DNA of 64,000 nucleotides, from contig JAGYIT010000007.1 of assembly GCA_018402445.1 (NCBI GenBank), forward strand, positions 124,001 to 188,000. The letters are read 5' to 3'. Below, one piece after another: positions 1 to 8,347 of this stretch. How positions within the stretch are numbered: the stretch's first letter is position 1; each line of letters begins with the position of its first letter. Under the pieces are notes generated by a model, which was not told the DNA's origin, made no database searches, and saw only the letters and a program-made list of their open reading frames with translations. This DNA comes from Akkermansiaceae bacterium (lineage in GTDB: Bacteria; Verrucomicrobiota; Verrucomicrobiia; Verrucomicrobiales; Akkermansiaceae). The position numbers were made by a program, and so were the translations under genes.

Positions 1-534
1 GAGGTGCTTGAGCTCGACGCGCGCCTTGGGGTCGAGACCGGCGGCGGGCTCGTCCATGATGAGCACCTGGGGATCGTGGAGCAGGGAGCGGCCGAGGCAA
101 AGGCGCTGGGTCATGCCCTTGGATAGCTTGTTGGAAAAGCGGTCGGCGAGCGGGACGAGGTCGGTGAAATCCATGACCTCATCGATGCGCTGGCGGCGCT
201 CCGCGCCCTTGTAGCCGAGCGCGCGGGCGTAGAAGTCCAGGTATTCCAGGACGGTCATGTTGTCGTAGTTTCCGAAATGGTCCGGCATCCAGCCGATCAG
301 GCGGCGGACTTCGGCGGGGTGGTGGGTCACGTTGATCCCGCAGATTTCGGCATGGCCCATGGTCGGGTAGTCGAGCGATGCGAGGATGCGCATGGTGGTG
401 GTCTTTCCCGCCCCGTTCGCTCCGACGAAGCCGCAGACGGAGCCATGGGGTATTTCGAAAGACACGCCATTCACGGCCTGAAGCGGGCCGAAGAAGCGGT
501 AAAGGTTGTGGACGGTGATGGCGGCGTTGCTCAT
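1..534 (-). CDS. ABC transporter ATP-binding protein, 3' part outside window
   Basis: This is the ATPase subunit of an ABC exporter of the ABC-2/gliding (GldA-like) type. The visible 178 residues hold a Walker A GANGAGKTT (about 38-46), a variant signature LSKGM (137-141), Walker B VLIMDEP (157-163) and the D-loop GLDP (166-169). The C-terminal part lies beyond the left edge. The ATG at 534 follows directly on the arm of a four-helix-bundle element. Upstream on the same strand come a membrane protein with a large exported domain and a MoxR ATPase, so it probably belongs to one operon with them. The substrate cannot be told from the sequence. Confidence 0.9.
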   Translation of the reverse strand, partial: MSNAAITVHNLYRFFGPLQAVNGVSFEIPHGSVCGFVGANGAGKTTTMRILASLDYPTMGHAEICGINVTHHPAEVRRLIGWMPDHFGNYDNMTVLEYLDFYARALGYKGAERRQRIDEVMDFTDLVPLADRFSNKLSKGMTQRLCLGRSLLHDPQVLIMDEPAAGLDPKARVELKHL

Positions 535-992
535 TAAAATTCAAGTTTCAAAATTCAACTCTCAAGGAAGATGTCATTGTTCGGATCTTTTGCGGATCAT
601 CGTGACGAAGATTTTTACGAGTTCCTGCGTTTCGGAAATGAGTTTCTGCAGCGCCGCGTGGGTGTCTTCGTCGATGTGGTTGCAATCGCAGATCAGCCTG
701 AGCCATAGCCCTGACTCACGCGCCTCTTTTTACATAGTCTGAGCCTGTAGAGTCGGTCATCCGGACTCACGGCCTCCAACGACTCCACGTAATTCGCAGC
801 TACGGAACCCGATGAGCGGAGGAGTTGTTTGATGTCCGTCCACGAAACCGGATCCCATTTCGTGTCCCGCAGAAACAAACGTGTTTCCAATGCGAAAGCG
901 TAGGTGCGCTCTTCCAAATCGTAAGGCTTCGTATTATCGTGTGGCGTAGGCATCTTTTCTTATTTGAAGGTTGAATTTTGAAAATTGAAATT
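535..992. mobile_element. IVS-like element: four-helix-bundle gene between inverted repeats
   Basis: The element fills the whole space between the stop codon of the membrane-protein gene (993) and the ATG of the ABC ATPase (534). Its ends are imperfect inverted repeats: 542-565 and 964-987 match at about 21 of 24 positions and share the core GTTGAATTTTGAAA. One gene of the S23/IVP family (TIGR02436-like) lies inside. The layout copies that of intervening sequences in 23S rRNA, where a terminal stem is cut by RNase III, but here the host is an mRNA operon. A second element of the same design lies at 32655-33152. That it is mobile is an inference. Confidence 0.65.
574..953 (-). pseudogene. four-helix-bundle protein (S23/IVP family), one-base frameshift
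   Basis: The first frame begins MPTPHDNTKPYDLEERTYAF and carries the family hallmark GSVAANYVESLEA, then runs out of frame after LRLCKK. One extra A in the A5 run at about 727-731 would restore KKEARESGLWLRLICDC and a C-terminal helix ending IRKRSEQ at 574. That gives about 126 residues, the usual family length. Related proteins form a pentameric helical barrel; their cellular role is unknown. The shift may be a sequence error, since four other genes in the window have the same kind of homopolymer indel. Confidence 0.75.
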
Positions 993-2714
993 TCAGCGCG
1001 CGATGGGGCCGGTGATGACGGTGTCCGACAGCCAGTCGATGCCGGGGTGTGTTTCGATGGCGGCCGCCTGTTTCGCGAAGGCGATGTAGCTGTCGTTGCG
1101 GTCGGAGACGCGGCGGAGGAAGGCCTGGTTGCGGTCGGTGAAGCGTTTGGCGGTGTCGTTGAGGAGGGGCTGCACCATGGTGGGATCGACGGCGGTGAGC
1201 TTGGCGGGCTTGCCCTTGGCGATGTTCTCGCCGCGGTGCCATTGGCCGGAGGGGTCGCGGTAGAGGATCGTTTCGATGGGGAAATCGAAGGTGGAGACGA
1301 TGGTGCCGGGGTCGTTGGTGGCCTCGATGCGGCCGCGGGTGGGGAGCACGGCGGTGACGAGCTGGCCTTGCTCGGAGCGGCTCTGGAACCAGTTTCCGCT
1401 GGCGAAGACGCCGCCGGCCGTGGGCTGGAGATCGTAGTTCCCCGAGGCACCGAAGGAGGTGAAGCGCGCCCAGCGGCTTTTGGCGAGTGGTGTTTGGGCA
1501 ACGAGGGCGGGGGTTTCCACGGTGAACGAGGGCGAGGTCATCACTCCGCTGCGGGAAAACTGCTCTTGCTGAATGAAGGCGGCGTTCTGGTTTCCGTCCG
1601 GGCGGACTTCCATCAGGGTGATGCGTGTGCCTTTCCCGCCGAAGCCGTCCTCGAAAACAATGAGCGCGATGAGGATGAGCGAGGTGCCGATGGAGATCAG
1701 TGGGGTGGTGACAAAAAGTCGGTGGCGACGGCCTGATTTCGCGAAGACGAAGAGGTTCACCGGCCCGACGAGGATGCCGAAGGCGAGGAGGATGAGGACG
1801 AAGAGGATGTAGTTGAACGATTTCTCGCCGAAGGCTTTCTGGAGCGGCCAGTTGGAGTCGAAATCGCTGGTGATGGCGGCGAGGCGGTGCTTGGTGGAGC
1901 GCTTGTTGTAGGCGAGGTTGACGGTGTCTCCGGCGTTGAGGCGGAGATCGGTGGCGATGGATTGGATCTGAATTTCCCCGAAGCCGGGGTCTTCGGGCAG
2001 GCCGAGGGAGGCGGGGCCGGGGTTTCCGCTGGAGTAAACGACAAGCTGTCCGCCGAGACGCACCCATGAGGTGATGGCGTTGCGCGGGCCGGGCGGAACA
2101 TCCGCCCAATCGGTCTCGGTGAGCATGATCGTGTCGAAACCGGAGAAGGCGCGCCAGTCGTCGGGCAGTCGCTTGGGATCGAACTTGGAGGAAAAGCCGC
2201 CGCGGCTGCCGCGGTGGCCTGAGTAGCCGCGTGAGGTGGCCTCGGAGTCAAGCGAGGAGCCGTTCGGGCCGTAGAGGGAATCGCTGAGGAGGACGCAGGG
2301 TGAGTTCGGGGAAAAGATCGAGTTCGCGGTGCCCTGGGTATTTCCCATCGAGCCGCTGAGTTTGACGGTGAAATTGGGGTAGTTGTGGTCGCCGTTCTGG
2401 ACGGCGAGCGGCACGAGGATGTCCGCGACGACCGTTTTTTCCGGAGGGGCGAGGTAGGAAAAATTCGACGAGGCGGTGATGCCATCGCGGAAATTCGTGG
2501 AGTCGCTGAAATTGAGGAAGATCCGGTGCGGGATCTTCTGGTTGTTGACGATGGTGACGCGGACAGGGTGGTAGCCGCCGAGGCTGGGGTGCGAGAACAG
2601 CGCGGTGGCCTCGATGTGGGTGTCGGTCTTCGTGTCGGCGACCTGGCGGAAGAGGGTTTCCTGGGCTTGGAGCGGGAGGAGGGAAACGAGGAGAGCGAGG
2701 AGGAGGCGGCTCAT
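993..2714 (-). CDS. exported membrane protein of the MoxR/ABC operon
   Basis: This is a 573-residue protein with a signal peptide (about 1-17, ending LQA), a long exported N-terminal region, and two membrane helices at about 301-324 and 334-354. A second soluble region follows the helices. The part around residues 190-245 (FDTIMLTETDW, then GGQLVVYSSG) resembles the glutamine-amidotransferase-like fold found in proteins that accompany MoxR and ABC-2 systems. It lies between moxR and the ABC ATPase and may be the membrane partner of that exporter. I do not recognise a named family. The ATG at 2714 gives a proper signal peptide. Confidence 0.7.
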   Translation of the reverse strand: MSRLLLALLVSLLPLQAQETLFRQVADTKTDTHIEATALFSHPSLGGYHPVRVTIVNNQKIPHRIFLNFSDSTNFRDGITASSNFSYLAPPEKTVVADILVPLAVQNGDHNYPNFTVKLSGSMGNTQGTANSIFSPNSPCVLLSDSLYGPNGSSLDSEATSRGYSGHRGSRGGFSSKFDPKRLPDDWRAFSGFDTIMLTETDWADVPPGPRNAITSWVRLGGQLVVYSSGNPGPASLGLPEDPGFGEIQIQSIATDLRLNAGDTVNLAYNKRSTKHRLAAITSDFDSNWPLQKAFGEKSFNYILFVLILLAFGILVGPVNLFVFAKSGRRHRLFVTTPLISIGTSLILIALIVFEDGFGGKGTRITLMEVRPDGNQNAAFIQQEQFSRSGVMTSPSFTVETPALVAQTPLAKSRWARFTSFGASGNYDLQPTAGGVFASGNWFQSRSEQGQLVTAVLPTRGRIEATNDPGTIVSTFDFPIETILYRDPSGQWHRGENIAKGKPAKLTAVDPTMVQPLLNDTAKRFTDRNQAFLRRVSDRNDSYIAFAKQAAAIETHPGIDWLSDTVITGPIAR

Positions 2715-2739
2715 ATTGATCTATGGATGGGAAGATAAA

Positions 2740-2785
2740 GAGGGGACTGCAAGTCCCCTCGACGGACTGGGACAGCATGTCCCAG
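2740..2785. repeat. double-hairpin repeat, copy A
   Basis: Two perfect small hairpins stand side by side: GAGGGGACT-GCA-AGTCCCCTC (2740-2760) and CTGGGACA-GCA-TGTCCCAG (2767-2785). Both have a GCA loop, and CCACGG follows. A sister copy with the same text order is at 48904-48950. It lies between moxR and the membrane-protein gene and could act on mRNA stability or attenuation. Neither hairpin has a T-run, so it is not a standard terminator. Confidence 0.6.
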
Positions 2786-2795
2786 CCACGGTTCG

Positions 2796-3803
2796 TTACG
2801 CGGGGACGAGGGTTTTCGGGGTGGGGGAGTCCTGGAAGGGCACCTGTTTGAGGAGGGTGGCGACGACGGAGTTCGGCGTATGGCCGTCCACGCGGGCGTT
2901 GTAATCGAGCACGATGCGGTGGCGGAGCACGGCGGGGGCGATGGCTTTCACGTCCTCGAAGGAGGCGTTCACGCGCTCGTGGAGGAGGGCGCGGGCTTTC
3001 GCGGCGGAGGCCATGGCGAGGGCGGCGCGCGGGCTGGCACCGAAACGGATCAGCGCAGCGGTTTCCGATTGGCCGGGGTGGGTGGAATCGACGAGGCGGG
3101 CGATGTAGTTCGCGACGACATCCGGCATGTGGATGCGGCGCACGAGGGAGAGTAGCTCGCTGAGCGTCTCGCCGGTCATGATCGGCTCGACGACCGGCTC
3201 GGTGCCGATCTCGCGGTGGGAAACGATGCGCTGAAGCGTCTCCACATTGTTGCGGGTGATCTCCAGCTTGAAAAGGAAGCGGTCGAGCTGCGCCTCGGGC
3301 AGCGGGTAGGTGCCCTCGAGTTCGATGGGGTTTTGCGTGGCGAGCACGAAGAATGGCAGCGGCAGGTCGTGGGTTTTCCCCAGCACGGTCACGCGGCGCT
3401 CCTGCATGGCTTCGAGGAGGGCGGACTGGGTTTTCGGCGAGGCGCGGTTGATCTCGTCGGCGAGGACGATGTTCGCGAAGAGCGGGCCGGGCTGGAACAC
3501 GAACTCGCGGCGGCCATCGACTTCCTGGAGCACGGGGTTTCCGGTGATGTCGCCGGGCAGGAGATCCGGGGTGAACTGGACGCGTTTGTTCTCGAGGCGC
3601 AGGAGCTTCGAGAGTCCTTTCACCAGCTCCGTTTTCCCAAGGCCGGGGAGGCCTTCGAGCAGGATGTGGCCGCGGGCGAGGACGCCGGTGATGACCAGCT
3701 CGATGATCTCCTCCTGGCCGAAAAGGACGCGGTTGAGGCCTTGGCTGAGGGAGCGGAGATGTTTCGCGGCTTCGGCGACTTCGGTCTCGGTGGCGTAATC
3801 CAT
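2796..3803 (-). CDS. MoxR-type AAA+ ATPase
   Basis: A 335-residue ATPase of the MoxR/RavA clade, a chaperone-like family that usually works with vWA or membrane partners encoded beside it. Visible motifs are Walker A GLPGLGKT, Walker B VLADEINRAS, the GAMQERRVT-like segment LEAMQERRVT and sensor 1 ATQNPIE. I chose the ATG at 3803 (MDYATETEV). The open frame continues upstream to about 3956, but that part is translated hairpin repeat and not conserved protein. The membrane protein and the ABC ATPase downstream are its likely partners. Confidence 0.9.
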   Translation of the reverse strand: MDYATETEVAEAAKHLRSLSQGLNRVLFGQEEIIELVITGVLARGHILLEGLPGLGKTELVKGLSKLLRLENKRVQFTPDLLPGDITGNPVLQEVDGRREFVFQPGPLFANIVLADEINRASPKTQSALLEAMQERRVTVLGKTHDLPLPFFVLATQNPIELEGTYPLPEAQLDRFLFKLEITRNNVETLQRIVSHREIGTEPVVEPIMTGETLSELLSLVRRIHMPDVVANYIARLVDSTHPGQSETAALIRFGASPRAALAMASAAKARALLHERVNASFEDVKAIAPAVLRHRIVLDYNARVDGHTPNSVVATLLKQVPFQDSPTPKTLVPA

Positions 3804-3867
3804 ATCAGGAGGTTTCAGGAAACGGCGGGAGAGCGCAAGAGCGGAGGCGGGCTTTGCTTTATGGAAA

Positions 3868-3986
3868 TTCAACCACAGATGAACGGGATGGACGCAGATG
3901 GAAGAATTAGGAATTAGGAAACCGAATCCCGATCCAAGGATATCTTCCTCCATCATCTGCGTTCATCCCGTTTATCTGTGGTTGAT
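3868..3986. repeat. palindromic repeat of the ACCACAGATG type
   Basis: Arms at 3871-3905 (AACCACAGATGAACGGGATG onward) and 3951-3984 are inverted copies with few mismatches around a 45-bp centre. The right arm supplies the last residues and the stop codon of bioF (KINHR, then TAA). It belongs to the same style of repeat as those at 37891-38120, 40365-40536, 29319-29573 and 48223-48435. Confidence 0.75.
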
Positions 3987-5103
3987 CTTCAGTTCGTCAG
4001 CTAACGCCTCGACCGCTTCCTTCGGGTGGCTGGCGGAGACGGTGATGCGCAGGCGGGCGCTGCCTTGCGGGACGGTGGGGAAACGGATGGCGGGCGCGAG
4101 GAAACCTTTTTCGCGCAGCGTGGCGGAGGCGGCGAGTGCAGTTTCGTTGTCGCCGAGGATGTGGGGGATGATCGCGCTGGGATGGTTCCCGCAGAGGATC
4201 GCGATATTCTGGAAAAGCGTTTCGCGTAGCGATTTTCCCTCATCGGAACGGATGATGCCAAGGGCGGCGAGCGCGGCGTGGGCGAGCGCAGGCGGCGGGG
4301 CGGTGGTGTAGATAAAGGGGCGGGCGCGGTTCGCGATGAGATCGATCCAATCCCGCGACGCCGCGAGATATCCGCCGGCAAGGCCGACCGCTTTGCTGAG
4401 AGTGCCCATCTGGAACGGGATTTTTCCCTGGAGTCCGAGTTTCTCCGCAAGACCCATGCCCTGCGAGCCGAGAACCCCGGTGGCGTGGGCCTCATCTAAC
4501 AGCAGCAGCGCGCCGTGCGTTTCGCAGACGGCTAGGATTTTCGCGAGCGGGCAGAGATCGCCGTCCATGGAGAAAACGGATTCCGTGATGACGAGGATGA
4601 GGGCGGCGGGGTTTTTCGCACGGAGCTTGGAAAGGATCGCGCCGAGCTTCGCGGTGTCGTTGTGGGGAAAGACGCGGAGGGACGCGCCGGACATGCGGGC
4701 GGCGTCGATGAGCGAGGCATGGGCGAGCCGATCTAACAGCACGAAATCGCCTTTACCGACGATGACAGGGATCGCGCTGAGGGCGGTGTTGTAGCCGGAG
4801 GTGAAAGTGAGTGCGGCTTCCGCTTTTTTCGCGGCGGCGATGGTTTCCTCTAACAGGAGGTGCGGCGCGGCACTTCCGGTTACCAGCCGCGAGGCGGTGG
4901 CACCGGCCCCGAATTTTCCGATGCCCTCAATGAAAGCCGCCGCGACCGCCGGATGATGGGCCAGGCCGAGGTAGTCGTTCGAGGCGAAGTTCCAGAGCTC
5001 GCGGCCATCTACGAGTGACTCTCGTATCTGTGGCTGGAAACGTCGTGAGATTCCGGAGGAGTTTTCGCTCCGCGAGATCGTCAAGCTGTTGGCGTGGAGT
5101 CAT
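3972..5103 (-). CDS. bioF: 8-amino-7-oxononanoate synthase, one-base frameshift near the N-terminus
   Basis: A PLP-dependent alpha-oxoamine synthase that joins pimeloyl-ACP/CoA and alanine in biotin synthesis. The body is clear: FASNDYLGLA, LDEAHATGVLG and the PLP-lysine segment GTLSKAVGLAGGY. The continuous frame would have to start at a TTG (5084). One frame over, an ATG at 5103 overlaps the stop of the carboxypeptidase gene (ATGA) and reads MTPRQQLDDLAERKLLRNLT, which matches BioF N-termini. Removing one base from the AAA at 5038-5040 joins both into 376 residues. I infer a sequence error or a young frameshift. The C-terminus ends inside a hairpin repeat. Confidence 0.85.
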
Positions 5104-5984
5104 TCCGCGGTGGGTCGTTCGAGAGACCAGCGGAGGAGTTTTTCGGAATCCGACCAGATGTTGGGGGTGTTGGATTTCAGGACGACACAGACCACGGAGC
5201 GCCCGTTGAGGCTGCCGGTGGAGATCAGGCAGCGGCCCGAGGCGTTGGTGGTTCCGGTTTTCATGCCATCGACAAAGGGCATGGTCCTGAGGAGCCTGTT
5301 GGTATTTGTGATGGTGCGTGTGCGGCCGTCGTTGAAGATGAAGGTGTAGGATTTCGTGGCGGCGTAGGAGCGGATCAGCGGGCTGCGGTAGGCGGCGCGG
5401 GCGGCGATGGCCATGTCGCGGGCGGTGGAATACTGGTTGGGCTCGGTGAGGCCGTGCGGGTTCACGAAGTTCGAGTTGCGCATCCCGAGTTGCTGGCACT
5501 TGCGGTTCATCAGCACGGCGAAGCCCTCCACGCTGCCGCCGATGTCGCGGGCCAGGGCGCGGGAGACGTCGTTCGCGCTTTGCACCATCAGCACCTTGAG
5601 CAGCTCGCGGCGGGTGTAGCGCTCGCCGGGCTTGAGGTAGAGCTTGGTCGGCTCGCAGGCGGTGTCGTAGGCGGTGATGGTGACGGGCTTGTCGATGTTG
5701 CCCGCGTCCAGCACGCAGAGGGCGGTGATGATCTTTTGCGTGGAGGCGACCGGGCGGACGCTGTCGGCATTCTTCGCGTAAAGGTTCCGCCCGCTGTCGA
5801 GGCAAACCACCAGCACGCTTTCCGCGAAAACCGGCGGCGGCGGCGTGCGCGGGATCGTCGCGACCCGCACGGACTCCCCGCCTGCCGGGCGGTTCTGAGC
5901 TTGGCGCGGCGGAGGGTTTCCACCGCAGGACGAGATGGAAAGGGCGGCGAACAGGCTGAGCGCGAGCGGTCGCAGTGAAGTCAT
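5100..5984 (-). CDS. D-alanyl-D-alanine carboxypeptidase (peptidase S11)
   Basis: A penicillin-binding protein of the PBP5/6 (DacA/DacF) class that trims the terminal D-Ala of peptidoglycan stem peptides. The three active-site motifs are in order: STQK (81-84), SAN (136-138) and KTG (242-244). The N-terminus from the ATG at 5984 is a lipoprotein signal with lipobox SISSC (Cys20), so it is probably membrane-anchored. The 294-residue length covers the catalytic domain only and lacks the C-terminal beta domain of PBP5. Its stop overlaps the probable bioF start by ATGA. Confidence 0.9.
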   Translation of the reverse strand: MTSLRPLALSLFAALSISSCGGNPPPRQAQNRPAGGESVRVATIPRTPPPPVFAESVLVVCLDSGRNLYAKNADSVRPVASTQKIITALCVLDAGNIDKPVTITAYDTACEPTKLYLKPGERYTRRELLKVLMVQSANDVSRALARDIGGSVEGFAVLMNRKCQQLGMRNSNFVNPHGLTEPNQYSTARDMAIAARAAYRSPLIRSYAATKSYTFIFNDGRTRTITNTNRLLRTMPFVDGMKTGTTNASGRCLISTGSLNGRSVVCVVLKSNTPNIWSDSEKLLRWSLERPTAE

Positions 5985-6396
5985 GTGCGGAAGATGCGGG
6001 TGGTGGGGATTGGGGTCAAACACGAAGAGGGGTGATGCCACTTACCATAGCCATTGTCGCCGCTCAGGGCAAGACAGGTCATTTGTCGAACCAGTTCGCC
6101 GCCAAGAAGCTCCCGGCTTTATGACTTCGGAATACCAGCTCGCCCGGTTCCCATTCCTTGCTGGACAGCGGGGATGGGAAAAATTCGCCAGTCAGTTCGA
6201 CAAAGCGGAGTGCGTTGTAAAGCGAGCAAAAGCAAGGGAGGTGCATGAAGGGGCGGAACCCAGCCCGGAGGTCAGAAAGTTGAGGCAACGTGGCAGCCAC
6301 ATCATAAATCAGGCATTCTGGGGGAAATGGGGAAATGGAAAGGAAGATAATTGGAGCGGATTTTTTGAAAGGGAAGATAGACTACATTCAAGGTAG
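5985..6396. other. intergenic stretch, no supported gene
   Basis: I see no convincing gene here. A short minus-strand open frame (6079-6300) reads GEFFPSPLSSKEWEPGELVF and has no recognisable domain. The right part (6330-6396) is A-rich. It may hold the 5' remains of the truncated gene that follows. Confidence 0.4.
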
Positions 6397-6906
6397 GCGC
6401 AGATTCGTTTCTGGAAATCCTTCCAGCAAGCCGTATCCGGAGCCGGAAAACCCGGCTGCCCGAAAGACGGCCTCTACAACCAGACCGTGCGTTCCGGCAT
6501 GTTCACGGGGATCGCCAAACTGCCGGTGCCCGCCGACACCTCCGTCGCGCGCGAGGTGCTGGCATTCCTCCGCGAGGAACAATGCACGGATGCGGAAGCG
6601 CTCGTTTCCTATCAGGTTGCGCTCGGCGGCATCGATACCGTCGCGCGCGAGACCGTGTCCGCGTTCGAGAAGCACCTCGCATCCGCCCGCACCGAGCCCG
6701 CGTGCCGCATGATGGCGGGCACCATCACCGCCGTCGCCAAACAAATTAAGGATCCCGCGCAATCCAAGGCATGGTTGGAGGCTATGTCCCAAGCCATCGC
6801 CGGCCGCTGGCAATACCCGGTGAAAAACGGCAAGCCGCAGCAGGATCCAAGCGCGGCTGCGATCAGGCAGTTGTTGGCGGCCTCTGCGGCTGCCGGAAAG
6901 CCCTGA
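6397..6906 (+). pseudogene. 5'-truncated fragment of an unknown protein
   Basis: The frame is open from a stop at 6394 to 6906 and has the codon bias of the neighbouring genes. It reads AQIRFWKSFQQAVSGAG at the start and ATG occurs only at 6499 (GMFTGIAKLP), so the start of the gene seems lost. The rest is helical and soluble (FLREEQCTDAEALVSYQ, AWLEAMSQAIAGRW). I recognise no family. It ends just upstream of the duplicated regulator-promoter module and may have been cut by the recombination that placed the module there. Confidence 0.45.
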
Positions 6907-7019
6907 TACTTCTGGGCAGCAAGCCGCCGAATGGGAGAAACCGCCGCACCGGAAACCGGTGGCGGCAGCATTACGGATGCACCCTCTCCGACCCCTCGGA
7001 GCCTAGCGCGCGGCCCGCA

Positions 7020-7050
7020 TCTGCTACATTTCATAATGCAGAATTTTTTT
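7020..7050 (+). promoter_or_regulatory. TCTGC-N13-GCAGA element, copy A
   Basis: TCTGCTACATT, five variable bases, ATGCAGAA and a T7 run lie 94-124 bp before the start of the LamG PEP-CTERM gene. The outer TCTGC and GCAGA form a dyad with exactly 13 bases between. TGCTACATT resembles an extended -10 box. The 60 bp upstream (GGATGCACCCTCTCCGACCC and onward) match the sequence before copy B. Confidence 0.6.
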
Positions 7051-7143
7051 CATTTTGTGTTCGAGTCATTGTCATTCTGCTGCTCAATAGACAGTAATTC
7101 CACGCTAATGGAATCGATCCCCCCAACCAACCAAGGATTATTT

Positions 7144-7962
7144 ATGAAAACACTTCTACTCAGTTCGTTGATTCTTTGCCCTATCATCGCACCCGCAGCC
7201 ACGCTTGTAGGGCTTTGGGAATTCAATAACAGCTCGAACCTGGCTCAAGCCACCATCGGCAGCGCACTCACGCTCAATGGAACCACCACCTCCACCACTG
7301 GAGTGACCGGCAGCGACGGGGCGATCGATGTGGCCACCGGAATCGCCTCCTGGATTTCCGTGCCGAATCCCATCGGCGCGAATGGCGCGAGCGGAACACC
7401 CACTCGGACCAACCAGTTCACCATCGTGCTGGATTTCCAGATTCCGGATTTCAAGGATGGTGGGGCGGATAACGGGGCGTTCACCGGGATCTTTGATTTC
7501 AGCAACGAGGGGACCGCCGACGCGGACTACTTCATCCGCAAGCAGGTCAACGTGCCCGAGCTTGGCGTCTCCACGCAATGGCCTTATGTCGGCGCGGGTT
7601 CGACGGTGGGCGGTGATGGCACTGCCGGCACGGTTCTTGCGGGGACTTGGTATCGCCTGGTTCTCGCTGCCGACGTGGGCGTGGGTCGCTCGGTTTACCT
7701 GAACGGGAATCTCGTCGGTAGCCATGGTGCCGGAACTCGGGACTCCGTCAGGCAGTCGATCGACACCGCTCTCCGTGTCATGTGGGACAACACGGAAGTT
7801 GAAAACTCGCGTGCAATCATCTCCAACATCGCCCTTTTCGATGATCGTTTGGACGCCACCGAAGTCGCCGCTCTTGGGGTTGCCGGAGCCGCCATTCCAG
7901 AGCCCTCCGCCCTCGTTCTGGCGGGTTTGGGCGGCTTGCTGCTTGCCCGGCGGCGGCGCTGA
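7144..7962 (+). CDS. PEP-CTERM protein with LamG-like domain
   Basis: A 272-residue exported protein: signal peptide MKTLLLSSLILCPIIAPAA, a concanavalin-A/LamG-type domain (about 22-240, with TNQFTIVLDFQIPDF and RSVYLNGNLVGSH) and a PEP-CTERM tail IPEPSALVLAGLGGLLLARRRR. The tail is the sorting signal recognised by exosortase/EpsH-type enzymes, so the protein is probably released to, or anchored in, the surface matrix. The frame is open back to 6931, but the ATG at 7144 gives the signal peptide. The gene has its own copy of the shared upstream element. Confidence 0.85.
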   Translation: MKTLLLSSLILCPIIAPAATLVGLWEFNNSSNLAQATIGSALTLNGTTTSTTGVTGSDGAIDVATGIASWISVPNPIGANGASGTPTRTNQFTIVLDFQIPDFKDGGADNGAFTGIFDFSNEGTADADYFIRKQVNVPELGVSTQWPYVGAGSTVGGDGTAGTVLAGTWYRLVLAADVGVGRSVYLNGNLVGSHGAGTRDSVRQSIDTALRVMWDNTEVENSRAIISNIALFDDRLDATEVAALGVAGAAIPEPSALVLAGLGGLLLARRRR

Positions 7963-8027
7963 TCGCAAATCACCCGGTTGCTCCTTCCCAGCCAAGCGCC
8001 GCGCTGGCGAAGTTACTCGGTTCAGGG

Positions 8028-8177
8028 TTAGCGCTTATGGGGGGCGGCCATGGTCTCCCCGTCCACATAGTCCGCAGGTAGAAACCGCACCATGGGCTCT
8101 GCGCCTCCGTCTTCCAGCCAGCTCACCATCACATTGAGAAAAAACTGCATCGGAAACCGGAAGCGGCACCATTTCGG
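8028..8177 (-). pseudogene. relic of the 3' end of the GntR/LacI-type regulator
   Basis: The minus strand encodes a close copy of the last ~49 residues of the regulator at 11635-12726: FLNVMVSWLEDGGAEPM is identical, and it ends HKR instead of RKR with the same TAA and flanking GGTTAGCGCTTA. The rest of the regulator is missing. The relic runs straight into the promoter region of the next PEP-CTERM gene. A shorter trace of the same junction (GGAAACCGG..GCGGCA) is visible at about 6950-6975. Confidence 0.8.
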
Positions 8178-8220
8178 ATGCACCCTCTCCGACCCTAGGA
8201 TCGTAGCGCGCGGCCCCGCA

Positions 8221-8250
8221 TCTGCTACATTTCATGATGCAGAACTTTTT
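8221..8250 (+). promoter_or_regulatory. TCTGC-N13-GCAGA element, copy B
   Basis: TCTGCTACATT, TCATG, ATGCAGAA and CTTTTT, 98-127 bp before the start of the glycine-rich PEP-CTERM gene. Spacing and order equal those of copy A, as does most of the 60-bp sequence on its left. Confidence 0.6.
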
Positions 8251-8347
8251 CGATTTTTCTGTTCGTGGTGCCGGCACTAAAACCAATAAATGGAGATTGA
8301 AAGCTTCACCTAGCGCTTTCCCATCGAATCTATCCCCATCCAGACTC

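Noticed and set aside
3804..3956. N-terminal extension of MoxR (start at 3956)
   Set aside because: The extra 51 codons translate the palindromic repeat; MoxR proteins begin near MDYATETEV.
5094..5978. Plus-strand open frame opposite the carboxypeptidase gene
   Set aside because: Gly/Arg/Asp-rich shadow of a gene whose three active-site motifs are complete on the minus strand.
7020..7050. Sigma-54 promoter as explanation of the TCTGC element
   Set aside because: Sigma-54 needs GG-N10-GC; here the comparable dinucleotides are 12-13 bases apart in all four copies.
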